Position numbers and translations under genes: made by a program | NCBI GenBank assembly: GCA_902586435.1 | Contig: CACIHJ010000001.1 | Location: forward strand, 62,001 to 126,000 | Direction of reading: 5' to 3' | Source of the DNA: an uncultured Bacteroidota bacterium | GTDB lineage: Bacteria; Bacteroidota; Bacteroidia; Flavobacteriales; Flavobacteriaceae | DNA length: 64,000 nucleotides | Shown: positions 27,459-36,016 of the stretch, piece after piece | How positions within the stretch are numbered: position 1 is the first letter of the stretch | Layout: every line of letters starts with the position of its first letter | Notes under the pieces: generated by a model | Seen by the model: the letters and a program-made list of their open reading frames with translations, nothing else | Database searches by the model: none | Told to the model about the DNA's origin: nothing

Positions 27459-27481
27459 ATCAAATTTAAATTAAATTTGAT
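27459..27481. promoter_or_regulatory. Palindromic divergent promoter region between trxA and a lipoprotein gene
   Basis: A perfect 10-bp inverted repeat (ATCAAATTTA / TAAATTTGAT, 3-base spacer) contains TAAATTTG on each strand: 27461-27468 on minus, 17 bases from the trxA ATG, and 27472-27479 on plus, 4 bases before the lipoprotein ATG. Both match TAnnTTTG. The palindrome may simply be two back-to-back -7 boxes or may also bind a dimeric regulator. Confidence 0.4.
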
Positions 27482-27483
27482 TA

Positions 27484-27765
27484 ATGAGAAAGATTATACT
27501 TATTACATTTTGTTTTTTATTCTTTTCATGCAATACAAATCAGAAAAATTCTATTAAATGGACCGATACTGAAAAAGATGAGATTTTTAAAGAATGTATA
27601 AGGTTTGCTATAGAAATTGATAAGATGGGTAGTGAAACAGCAAATAAATATTGCTATTGTACTCTAGATATTCTACTTGAAAAATATGAAAATAAACAAA
27701 TAGCTGAAGAACAAATAGCTGAAGATCCTAGTCAAAGATTAGTATGGTACGAAGGTTGTAAATAG
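27484..27765 (+). CDS. Small lipoprotein with Cys-rich YCYC motif, unknown function
   Basis: A 93-residue protein has a signal peptide and lipobox 'LFFSC' (Cys16). The rest is mostly helical and charged, with Cys residues in 'FKECIRF', 'NKYCYCTLDIL' and at the penultimate position ('YEGCK'). Four Cys outside the lipidation site in so short a protein could form two disulfides or bind metal. Small Cys-containing lipoproteins of this look are common in Bacteroidota but I know of no function. Expression is probably from the divergent promoter shared with trxA. Confidence 0.75.
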   Translation: MRKIILITFCFLFFSCNTNQKNSIKWTDTEKDEIFKECIRFAIEIDKMGSETANKYCYCTLDILLEKYENKQIAEEQIAEDPSQRLVWYEGCK

Positions 27766-27800
27766 AAGCATCTATTATTAATCTGATATAACTGCTTTAA

Positions 27801-30800
27801 TTAATTTAATTTATAGTGTAATTTATTCTCCTCAAGTGTTTTTAATAAATCTCTAGTAATAGAGACTTTGTTTTTTCCACTTATTAATGATAGTTTAATT
27901 TCCTTTTCAGAATCATAAACATCAAAATATAATGGGTTTTTCCCTTTATGTTTAGATAGCTTTTTACTTAAAAGTTTTATCTGTTCTTCTTCAAGGTTTT
28001 TTATATCCATTTTTAAAGTGATTTTTTTTGCATTAGTCTCAATGATTCCATTTAAAAGTTCAAAATTTAAAAATTGTATTCTTGGCTCTCCTGGCTTCCC
28101 TGTTTCTTTATTTATCCAACCTTCTCTAATACTTAATCTTATTCTGAGGATTTCACTTTCTTTTAAAAAATGTTTATACTTTAAATAATCCTCTCCAAAA
28201 ATTCTAAACTTATACTGATCATTAAAATCCTCAAATGAAAAGACAGCATATCCATTACCATTTTTTGTAAAAAGATGTTCAACTTCATTAATTATTCCTC
28301 CAATATAAAAATCTTTATTTTTCAATTTATTTAAATCATCTAAAATGCTTAAATCGGCTGAAGTAAAGTTCTCTATCTCTCTCTTATATTCTTCAAGAGG
28401 ATGGGATGATAAGTATATACCAACAACTTCTCTTTCTTTTCTTAACTTTTCTAGATTAATCCACTCGTCACAATCTGGAATATTTAAATTAGTATATGCA
28501 TCATTTGTTTTATTTGCAAACATTGAAATCTGAGCTGAATTTTCAGATTCTTGATATTTTCCTCCATACTTAATTGCTTTCTCAATAAAAGTATATCCAT
28601 CATTATCTATATTAAAATATTGTGAACGATTTAGATTAAAAGAGTCAAAACCACCAGCAAGAATCAAGTTCTCAAAAGTTGTTTTATTTGCAAGTCTAAG
28701 ATTTATTCTTTTAGCAAAGTCAAAAATTGACTTGTATTCTCCATCTTTCCTGTTTTCAATAATTGTTTGAACAGCCCCTCTTCCAACACCTTTAACAGCT
28801 CCCATCCCAAACCTAATCGCCTTTTGCTCATTAACATTAAACTTATAATATGATTCATTTATATCTGGTCCTAATACCTTTACTCCCATCCTTCTACATT
28901 CCTCCATAAAAAAAGTTACTTGTTTAATATCATTCATATTATTAGATAGGACAGCAGCCATATATTCAGATGGATAATTTGCCTTTAAATAGGCAGTTTG
29001 ATAGCCAATTAGAGCATAACAGGTCGAATGAGATTTATTAAATGCATATGAAGCAAATGCTTCCCAATCCTTCCAGATTTTTTTTAGTACTTCTTCACTA
29101 AAACCATTCTTATCTCCTCCTTTCATAAATTTAGGTTTTAGCTTTTCAATTAATGAAAAGATCTTTTTTCCCATAGCTTTTCTTAAGAGATCTGCATCAC
29201 CTTTTGAAAAGCCTGCAATTTTTTGTGATAGAGACATTACTTGTTCTTGGTACACTGTAATTCCATATGTTTCATTTAGAAACTCTTCCATCTCTGGGAC
29301 ATCATATGAAATTGGTTCACTACCATTTTTTCTGGCAACAAATGAAGGGATGTATTCTAGAGGACCTGGCCTATACAAAGCATTCATTGCTATTAAGTCA
29401 TTAAAATTTGTTGGTTTAAGATCTTTGAGGTATTTCTGCATTCCAAGTGATTCATATTGAAAAACTCCAACTGTTTCACCTCTCTGAAAAAGCTCATAAG
29501 TTTTTTTATCATCTAGTGGAAATTCTTCAGGCACTAGTTCTTTTTGATATTTATATTTAATTAATTTAACTGTATCCTTAATAATAGTTAATGTTTTTAA
29601 ACCCAGAAAATCCATTTTTAAGAGTCCCGCATCTTCAACTACTGAATTATCAAATTGTGTTACATAAAAATCTGAATCTTTTGCTCTAGTAATAGGAACA
29701 AAATCTGATATATCACTTGGAGTTATTATTACTCCGCATGCATGAGTTCCAGTATTTCTTATTGATCCCTCTAATAATGTAGCTTGTTGTAGGGTTTTAC
29801 TTGATAATTGTTCAGCTTTGTAAAGCTGTTTTAATTCACTAACTCTACTATATTCATCTGTTCTTAAAGTTGATTTAAGATCAAAGTCTTTAGAATAAAA
29901 GATATCATTTAAGCTTAAGTTTGGGACTAATTTAGCTATTCTGTCTACCTCTCCAAGAGATAAATCTAGCACTCTTCCTGTATCTCTAATTGATGATTTT
30001 GCAGCCATTCTTCCATAGGTTATAATCTGTGCAACCTGATTAGAACCATATTTTTCAATAACGTATTCAATTACTTTATTTCTCCCCTCATCATCAAAAT
30101 CTATATCTATATCTGGGAGACTAACTCTATCTGGATTAAGGAATCTCTCAAAAAGAAGATTATATTTTATTGGATCTATATTTGTAATTCCTAAAGAAAA
30201 TGCCACGACAGAACCTGCAGCAGACCCTCTCCCAGGACCAACAGATACACCCATATCCTTTGCAGCATTAATAAAATCTTGAACAATTAAAAAATAACCA
30301 GGATACCCTGTTTTTTGGATTACATCCAACTCAAAATCTAACCTTTCTTTTAGTAGTTTATTCAATTTTCCATATTTTTTCTCAGCTCCTTTATATGCTA
30401 GATCTCTTAAGTAGAGATTCTGACCTTTTTTACTATCAAAATCATTTTCTTGTACAAATTTCTTAGGAACTTTAAATTCTGGAAGTAAGACCTCTCTAGA
30501 CAAGTCAAATGTCTCAACTTTATTAATTATTTCTTCTATAGATGCTAAGGATTGAGGTATTTCTTTAAATAATTCAAACATTTCATTCTTCGGTTTATAC
30601 CAATATTCATGGTTAGGTAGACCATTTCTAAAACCTCTTCCTCTTCCTATTGGCGTAGATTGTTTCTCTCCATCTCTAACACATAATAAAATGTCGTGGG
30701 CATTTGCATCATCCTTTTCAGTATAAAATGTATTGTTTGTAGCTACTAATTTTACACCATGTTTAATGGAGTAATCAACTATAATTGGATTTAAATAATT

Positions 30801-32120
30801 TTCGTTTTCTTGATTATGATTCATTATTTCAAGATAAAAGTCCTCATCAAAATTATTTTTCCACCATTTTATAGAGTCTTCTGCCATTTCCTCTCCAAGG
30901 TTTAATATTTTTGATGACACTTCGCCTTTTAGACCACCTGATAAGACAATCAAATCCTCTTTATACTCCATAAGAATATCTTTATCTATTCTTGGGACAT
31001 AATAAAATCCATCAATATGAGCTATTGAACTTAACTTAGAGAGATTTCTGAAACCATTTTTATTTTTCGCTATAAATACAAGTTGATATCCATCATCTCT
31101 TCTAGATTTATCTTTGTGATCCTCACAAATATTAAACTCACAACCTATGATTGGTTTAATATATTTTTCATCATCAACTAAGTTTTCATTATAGTTCTTC
31201 ATGACCTTAATAAAATGAAATGCTCCCATTAAGTTAGACTTGTCAGTTATTGCAACTGCATCATGAGAGTATTTTTTTGCTGATTCTAACAGATCTTCAA
31301 TCTTTGAGGTTGATTGTAAAATTGAAAACTGACTGTAGGTGTGAAGGTGGGCAAATGAACTATGTGAGACAGAACTATCTATTTTATCTGATTTTTGTTC
31401 TTTATGTTTATCCTCTTTATCCCTTAAAATTTTTGATTGCTCTGATAGATTTATATGCTTGATCCCTTCTGCTATAACCTTATCGAGATCTATTTCTTTA
31501 AATTTCTCATAAGTATTTTGATCATTTTCCAATGACTCAGGATGAATTTTATTCTCTTTTAATAATTTAAATAAACATCTTGCTGTTGCTTCAACATCTG
31601 CTGATGCATTATGTGCAGAATCAAATTCCTTCCCAAATAAATTTATATGAAGCTCCGTTAAAGTAGGTAATTTATATTTTCTACCTCTTCCCCCTGAAAG
31701 CTGACATAAAGTTGCTGTTTCTTCAGTACAAGTATCAATTCTAGGGAAGTCTTGTAATGGATTCTTTCCGTGTATTCTTAAAAATTCAGAGCCAATAATT
31801 TTTTCATCAAAATTTAAATTATGTCCACAGATGTATTCTGATTTATTTAATGCCTTATTAAAATTATCTAAAACTTCATTTATGTTTTTACCAATTTTCT
31901 TAGCTAGTTGAGTTGATATCCCATGAATATTTTGAGAGTCATAAGGAATAGTATAACCCTCAGGGTATATTAAATGACTTTCATTTGAGATACACTTTCC
32001 ATCTTCCGAATGAATCTGCCAAGCAATTTGGACTGCCCTTGGCCAATTATCAAAATCTGTTAATGGTGAGTTCCATTTCTTTGGTAGGCCGGTAGTTTCT
32101 GTATCAAAAATTAAAAACAT
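27801..32120 (-). CDS. dnaE: DNA polymerase III alpha subunit with fused N-terminal DEDDh exonuclease
   Basis: The replicative polymerase, 1439 residues. Residues 1 to about 190 form a DnaQ-like 3'-5' exonuclease with the DEDDh set visible: D6 and E8 in 'FDTETTG', D105 in 'NLNFD', H170 and D175 in 'HNASADVEA'. A linker leads to the PHP domain at about 256 ('FAHLHTYSQFSIL'), whose metal ligands look degenerate ('ITDKSN', 'ATNNTFY'). The palm has 'PDIDIDFDDEGR' and 'FNKSHSTCYALIGYQTAYL'; helix-hairpin-helix and OB-fold ('IGGIINEVEH') regions follow. Exonuclease-DnaE fusion is usual in flavobacteria. The two genes on its flanks are divergent (metG) and convergent (lipoprotein). Confidence 0.96.
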   Translation of the reverse strand: MFLIFDTETTGLPKKWNSPLTDFDNWPRAVQIAWQIHSEDGKCISNESHLIYPEGYTIPYDSQNIHGISTQLAKKIGKNINEVLDNFNKALNKSEYICGHNLNFDEKIIGSEFLRIHGKNPLQDFPRIDTCTEETATLCQLSGGRGRKYKLPTLTELHINLFGKEFDSAHNASADVEATARCLFKLLKENKIHPESLENDQNTYEKFKEIDLDKVIAEGIKHINLSEQSKILRDKEDKHKEQKSDKIDSSVSHSSFAHLHTYSQFSILQSTSKIEDLLESAKKYSHDAVAITDKSNLMGAFHFIKVMKNYNENLVDDEKYIKPIIGCEFNICEDHKDKSRRDDGYQLVFIAKNKNGFRNLSKLSSIAHIDGFYYVPRIDKDILMEYKEDLIVLSGGLKGEVSSKILNLGEEMAEDSIKWWKNNFDEDFYLEIMNHNQENENYLNPIIVDYSIKHGVKLVATNNTFYTEKDDANAHDILLCVRDGEKQSTPIGRGRGFRNGLPNHEYWYKPKNEMFELFKEIPQSLASIEEIINKVETFDLSREVLLPEFKVPKKFVQENDFDSKKGQNLYLRDLAYKGAEKKYGKLNKLLKERLDFELDVIQKTGYPGYFLIVQDFINAAKDMGVSVGPGRGSAAGSVVAFSLGITNIDPIKYNLLFERFLNPDRVSLPDIDIDFDDEGRNKVIEYVIEKYGSNQVAQIITYGRMAAKSSIRDTGRVLDLSLGEVDRIAKLVPNLSLNDIFYSKDFDLKSTLRTDEYSRVSELKQLYKAEQLSSKTLQQATLLEGSIRNTGTHACGVIITPSDISDFVPITRAKDSDFYVTQFDNSVVEDAGLLKMDFLGLKTLTIIKDTVKLIKYKYQKELVPEEFPLDDKKTYELFQRGETVGVFQYESLGMQKYLKDLKPTNFNDLIAMNALYRPGPLEYIPSFVARKNGSEPISYDVPEMEEFLNETYGITVYQEQVMSLSQKIAGFSKGDADLLRKAMGKKIFSLIEKLKPKFMKGGDKNGFSEEVLKKIWKDWEAFASYAFNKSHSTCYALIGYQTAYLKANYPSEYMAAVLSNNMNDIKQVTFFMEECRRMGVKVLGPDINESYYKFNVNEQKAIRFGMGAVKGVGRGAVQTIIENRKDGEYKSIFDFAKRINLRLANKTTFENLILAGGFDSFNLNRSQYFNIDNDGYTFIEKAIKYGGKYQESENSAQISMFANKTNDAYTNLNIPDCDEWINLEKLRKEREVVGIYLSSHPLEEYKREIENFTSADLSILDDLNKLKNKDFYIGGIINEVEHLFTKNGNGYAVFSFEDFNDQYKFRIFGEDYLKYKHFLKESEILRIRLSIREGWINKETGKPGEPRIQFLNFELLNGIIETNAKKITLKMDIKNLEEEQIKLLSKKLSKHKGKNPLYFDVYDSEKEIKLSLISGKNKVSITRDLLKTLEENKLHYKLN

Positions 32121-32193
32121 TAATGGAATAGTTTCATTTACTAATTTAATATTTTATCTTGGATTCTGTTTTGATATAAAGACAAATTATTAA

Positions 32194-33891
32194 ATGTCAG
32201 AGAAAAATAAAACATTTACTGTAACAGCTGCACTTCCATACGCTAACGGACCCCTTCACATAGGGCATCTTGCAGGAGTATATATTCCCGCAGATATTTT
32301 TTCTAGATATCAAAGACTAATTAATAATGATGTAGCATTTATTTGCGGAAGTGATGAGCATGGTGTAGCAATATCTCTTCAAGCTAGAAAGGAATCTATT
32401 ACACCTAAAGAACTTATTGATAGATATGACAAATTAATTAGAGACTCGTTTGAGGAGTTTGGAATTTCGTTTGATAATTATTCTAGGACCTCAAGAAAAA
32501 TTCATCATGAAACTTCAATAGAGATGTTTAACGATTTAAATAAAAAAAATTTGTTTTCATCAAAGACAACAAAACAGTTTTATGATGAAGAGGCTAAACA
32601 ATTCTTAGCTGACAGATATATTATTGGCACATGTCCATCTTGTAAATTTGATGAAGCCTATGGAGATCAATGTGAGAAGTGTGGAGCAACATTAAGCCCA
32701 GATGAACTAAAAAATCCTAGATCAGCAATCTCAAAATCTAAACCTATTTTAAAGGATTCTAAACATTGGTATATAAATTTAGATGAGTTTGAAGATTTTA
32801 TAAGAGATTGGATTACAAAAGAACATAAAGATGATTGGAAACCTAATGTTTTAGGTCAGGTCAAATCATGGCTTGATAATGGTTTAAAACCTAGAGCGGT
32901 TACAAGAGATTTAGATTGGGGGATTCCTATTAAAATTGATGGAGAAGAAGGTAAAGTTCTTTATGTGTGGTTTGAAGCCCCTATTGGATATATATCTGCA
33001 ACAAAAGAATGGGCAGAAAAAAACAATAAAAATTGGAATAAATATTGGAAAGATAAAGACACCAAACTAGTTCACTTTATTGGTAAAGACAATATTGTCT
33101 TCCATTGTATAATTTTTCCAATAATATTAAAAATGACAGGAGATCATATTCTTCCATTTAATGTGCCTGCAAATGAATTTTTAAATCTTGAGGGAAATAA
33201 AATTTCTACTTCTAGGAACTGGGCAGTATGGCTTCATGAGTATCTGAAAGATTTTCCAGATATGCAAGATGTTTTAAGATATGTATTAACAGTAAATGCC
33301 CCTGAAACAAAAGATAATGACTTTACCTGGAAAGAATTCCAAATGAGAAATAATAGTGAATTAGTTGCTATCTATGGAAACTTTATAAATAGAGTGCTTA
33401 CACTAATTATAAAATACTATAATGGGATATTACCTAATCCTGAAAGTATTGATGAAGAAAATCAAAAAATTATTAATGAAGCTAAAACCTTCCCAAAATT
33501 AATTGGCAATTTCTTAGACGAATTCAAATTCAGGGAAGCTATAAAGTCACTTATGAACCTTGCAAGAAATGGTAATAAATTTCTAGCTGAGAGTGAACCG
33601 TGGAAACTACAAAAGTCTAATCCTGAAAAGGTTAAAGAAATTTTATATGTAGGATATATTATTAGTTGCTATCTGTCTATTCTTTCTGAGCCATTTCTTC
33701 CATTTACTTCTAACAAACTTAAATCACAACTAAATTTAGGTGAGATAGATAGCTGGAGTGAATTAGAAAATTTAGATTCTAAAATAGATTTTTCTTTTAA
33801 AATTAAATCAGAAGGGGTTCTGTTTAGAAAGATTGAAGATGATGAGATAATAAAACAGGTTGAGAAGTTAAACAAAATGTCTAGTCAATAA
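32194..33891 (+). CDS. metG: Methionyl-tRNA synthetase, short form without C-terminal tRNA-binding domain
   Basis: This enzyme charges tRNA-Met in the cytosol. The class I HIGH motif is 'HIGHL' (22-26), the zinc knuckle CPSC/CEKC is at 147-163, and the KMSKS loop appears as KISTS (336-340). The anticodon-binding helical domain follows with 'NFINRVLTLIIKYY'. The protein stops at 565 residues, 'VEKLNKMSSQ', exactly where other flavobacterial enzymes (about 690 residues as I recall) continue into an EMAP-II/Trbp111-like dimerisation and tRNA-binding domain. The 3' end overlaps the convergent lipoprotein gene by 11 bases, so no remnant domain follows. Confidence 0.94.
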   Translation: MSEKNKTFTVTAALPYANGPLHIGHLAGVYIPADIFSRYQRLINNDVAFICGSDEHGVAISLQARKESITPKELIDRYDKLIRDSFEEFGISFDNYSRTSRKIHHETSIEMFNDLNKKNLFSSKTTKQFYDEEAKQFLADRYIIGTCPSCKFDEAYGDQCEKCGATLSPDELKNPRSAISKSKPILKDSKHWYINLDEFEDFIRDWITKEHKDDWKPNVLGQVKSWLDNGLKPRAVTRDLDWGIPIKIDGEEGKVLYVWFEAPIGYISATKEWAEKNNKNWNKYWKDKDTKLVHFIGKDNIVFHCIIFPIILKMTGDHILPFNVPANEFLNLEGNKISTSRNWAVWLHEYLKDFPDMQDVLRYVLTVNAPETKDNDFTWKEFQMRNNSELVAIYGNFINRVLTLIIKYYNGILPNPESIDEENQKIINEAKTFPKLIGNFLDEFKFREAIKSLMNLARNGNKFLAESEPWKLQKSNPEKVKEILYVGYIISCYLSILSEPFLPFTSNKLKSQLNLGEIDSWSELENLDSKIDFSFKIKSEGVLFRKIEDDEIIKQVEKLNKMSSQ

Positions 33892-34402
33892 TCATTGACT
33901 TATTATCAACTATATATTTCATTATATTATTACAGTTATTAAAATACTGGAATATTTTATCAAATTCTTCAATTAAAGCTAACTTGCCAAACTCATCTAA
34001 TACAATTTTAGTATTTGTTACTTGAATGTTTAATAGTTTAAATCTGCTGACTAGTTCAGGCGTGTCAAATATTTCAGGATACTCTGATTTTCTTAAATTT
34101 ATTAAATACTTTTCTATAACATTTAACTGGTTTTCAATATCACCCTCATCATTATTTATAAAAGTAGTTATTGAATTTGCTAATACTAGAATATTATACT
34201 CTACTAAATTGTAGTTACTCCAATCGGATATATTGTTGTTTTCTTTAAATTCTTCAGATAGAATAATTGGAATTGTATATTCAATAATCAATTCCTCAGA
34301 TGAATTAGCATTTTCCTCTAAGGAACTATTTTTCTGGTTTTGTTTACATGAAGAAAATAGAATTAACGATATAAACAAGAAATATTTTAAATAATCATTC
34401 AT
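33881..34402 (-). CDS. Lipoprotein of unknown function
   Basis: A 173-residue protein has a signal peptide and lipobox 'LFSSC' (Cys19), a Ser/Glu/Asn-rich linker, then a mostly helical domain with 'NYNLVEYNILVLANSITTF', 'IEKYLINLRKSEYPEIFD' and 'LLNIQVTNTKIVLDEF'. This resembles four-helix-type periplasmic domains of unknown role. I do not recognise a named family. It is a single gene, convergent with metG (11-base overlap) and divergent from the small ORF before crtI. Confidence 0.72.
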   Translation of the reverse strand: MNDYLKYFLFISLILFSSCKQNQKNSSLEENANSSEELIIEYTIPIILSEEFKENNNISDWSNYNLVEYNILVLANSITTFINNDEGDIENQLNVIEKYLINLRKSEYPEIFDTPELVSRFKLLNIQVTNTKIVLDEFGKLALIEEFDKIFQYFNNCNNIMKYIVDNKSMIID

Positions 34403-34455
34403 ATTGATTTTTAAATCTACGATATTTTATACTTTTATCATTCAATATTTAAATT

Positions 34456-34551
34456 ATGAGTAAATCGTTTGTGACTTTTATTGTAATCTTCTCAATAATC
34501 ATAGTTTTAATTTTAATTTTCTATGATTATTTAAAAACCAAAGATGAGTAA
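34456..34551 (+). CDS. Candidate 31-residue single-span membrane peptide upstream of crtI
   Basis: The ATG at 34456 opens 31 codons ending in TAA at 34549-34551. The peptide starts 'MSKSFVTFIVIFSIIIVL', forms one hydrophobic helix (about 5-22), then a charged tail ending 'YLKTKDE'. It overlaps the crtI start by 8 bases (its last codons contain the crtI ATG), the arrangement expected for translational coupling. It fills the space between the divergent lipoprotein gene and crtI. Chance hydrophobic ORFs are frequent in AT-rich DNA, so conservation is needed to confirm it. No known function. Confidence 0.45.
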   Translation: MSKSFVTFIVIFSIIIVLILIFYDYLKTKDE

Positions 34552-36016
34552 AAAAATAATTGTTATAGGTTCTGGATTTTCATCTTTATCTGCAGCAACT
34601 TACCTCTCTAAATATGGATATCAGGTAACTATTCTTGAAAAAAATAAATCTTTTGGTGGAAGAGCCAGAAAATTTAATGCTGATGGATTTACATTTGATA
34701 TGGGACCATCTTGGTATTGGATGCCAGATGTATTTGAAAAGTTTTTTAATGATTTTGGGAAAAAAGTTAAAGATTACTATTCTCTAAAAAAATTAAATCC
34801 TGCCTATAGGGTTTACTTTGGCAAGAAAGATTTTATAGATATAGAAGATGATCTAAAAAAAATTAGTAACTCATTTGAAGAAGTTGAGACCGGTTCTTCA
34901 AAAAAATTAATCAAGTTTATGGGTGAAGCAAAAAAAAACTATTTTATTGCAATGGATAAGATTGTATATAAACCAGGTCAATCAATATTTGAATTAATTA
35001 CTCTAGATACATTTTTAAGATTAAGATATTTTATTACAAATATAAAATCAGAAGTAGGTAAGTATTTTAAAAATGAAAAGCTTAGAAAAATTCTAGAGTT
35101 TCCTGTTCTATTTCTTGGAGCTAAGCCAGAAAATACTCCTGCATTCTATAATATTATGAATCATGCAGATTTTGGACTGGGAACATGGTTCCCAGAAAAA
35201 GGAGGGATGTATAGAGTAGTTGAATCTATGGTTGAGCTTGCAAAAGAAGTAGGAGTTAAATTCAAATCTGACTCTCAAGTTGATAAAATATTAATACAGG
35301 ATAAAAAGGTTGTTGGCGTTATAGCTAATGGTAAGAATCTTTCATGTGATATTGTAGTAAGTGGTGCTGATTATAATCACACTGAACAACTTATTCCTAA
35401 AAATTATAGAAATTATAGCAGTTCATATTGGGATAAAAAAGTTTTCGCCCCTTCTTCACTTCTTTTTTATATAGGTTTAGATAAAAAAATTAAAAAATTG
35501 AGTCATCATAATCTTTTTTTTGATGTTAGCTTCGATAAACATGCTTCTGAGATCTATGATAATCCTCAATGGCCTGAATCCCCTCTTTTCTATGTTAATT
35601 TTCCATCAATAACAGACAATGATATGGCCCCAGAGGGTTGTGAAAATTGTTTTATATTAATTCCTATTGCACCTGACTTGAAAGACAATAAGGAAATAAG
35701 AAATAAATATTTAAATATTGTACTTAAAAGAATTGAGGATATAGCAGGAGAGAAGATTAGTGAAAATATTATTTATAAAAAGTCATTTTGTGTTAATGAT
35801 TTTATAAGTGAGTATAATTCATACAAGGGGAATGCATATGGATTAGCCAATACATTATTCCAAACTTCAATTTTTAAACCTAAAATAAAGAGTAAAAAAA
35901 TAAAAGGTCTTTACTTTACAGGTCAACTCACTGTCCCAGGACCAGGAGTTCCCCCTTCTTTAATTTCCGGAAAAATTGTTTCTAAAACTATTATGCAGGA
36001 TTTCCCGAATCAATAA
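34544..36016 (+). CDS. crtI: Phytoene desaturase (CrtI family)
   Basis: An FAD-dependent carotenoid desaturase converting phytoene to more conjugated carotenes, peripheral to the membrane. The N-terminal dinucleotide fold reads 'VIGSGFSSLSAATYLS' with 'EKNKSFGGRARKF'. The substrate region 'FTFDMGPSWYWMPDVFEKFF' and the C-terminal signature 'FTGQLTVPGPGVPPSLISG' are the classic CrtI marks; 490 residues is complete. The close relative CrtD is possible, but the match to flavobacterial CrtI sequences I know is strong. Unusually, no phytoene synthase (crtB) follows; the next gene is convergent and overlaps by 26 bases. Confidence 0.92.
   Translation: MSKKIIVIGSGFSSLSAATYLSKYGYQVTILEKNKSFGGRARKFNADGFTFDMGPSWYWMPDVFEKFFNDFGKKVKDYYSLKKLNPAYRVYFGKKDFIDIEDDLKKISNSFEEVETGSSKKLIKFMGEAKKNYFIAMDKIVYKPGQSIFELITLDTFLRLRYFITNIKSEVGKYFKNEKLRKILEFPVLFLGAKPENTPAFYNIMNHADFGLGTWFPEKGGMYRVVESMVELAKEVGVKFKSDSQVDKILIQDKKVVGVIANGKNLSCDIVVSGADYNHTEQLIPKNYRNYSSSYWDKKVFAPSSLLFYIGLDKKIKKLSHHNLFFDVSFDKHASEIYDNPQWPESPLFYVNFPSITDNDMAPEGCENCFILIPIAPDLKDNKEIRNKYLNIVLKRIEDIAGEKISENIIYKKSFCVNDFISEYNSYKGNAYGLANTLFQTSIFKPKIKSKKIKGLYFTGQLTVPGPGVPPSLISGKIVSKTIMQDFPNQ

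Noticed and set aside
27151-27469. Two plus-strand ORFs of 83 and 87 codons opposite trxA
   Set aside because: They are shadows of thioredoxin, which is intact in the expected frame.
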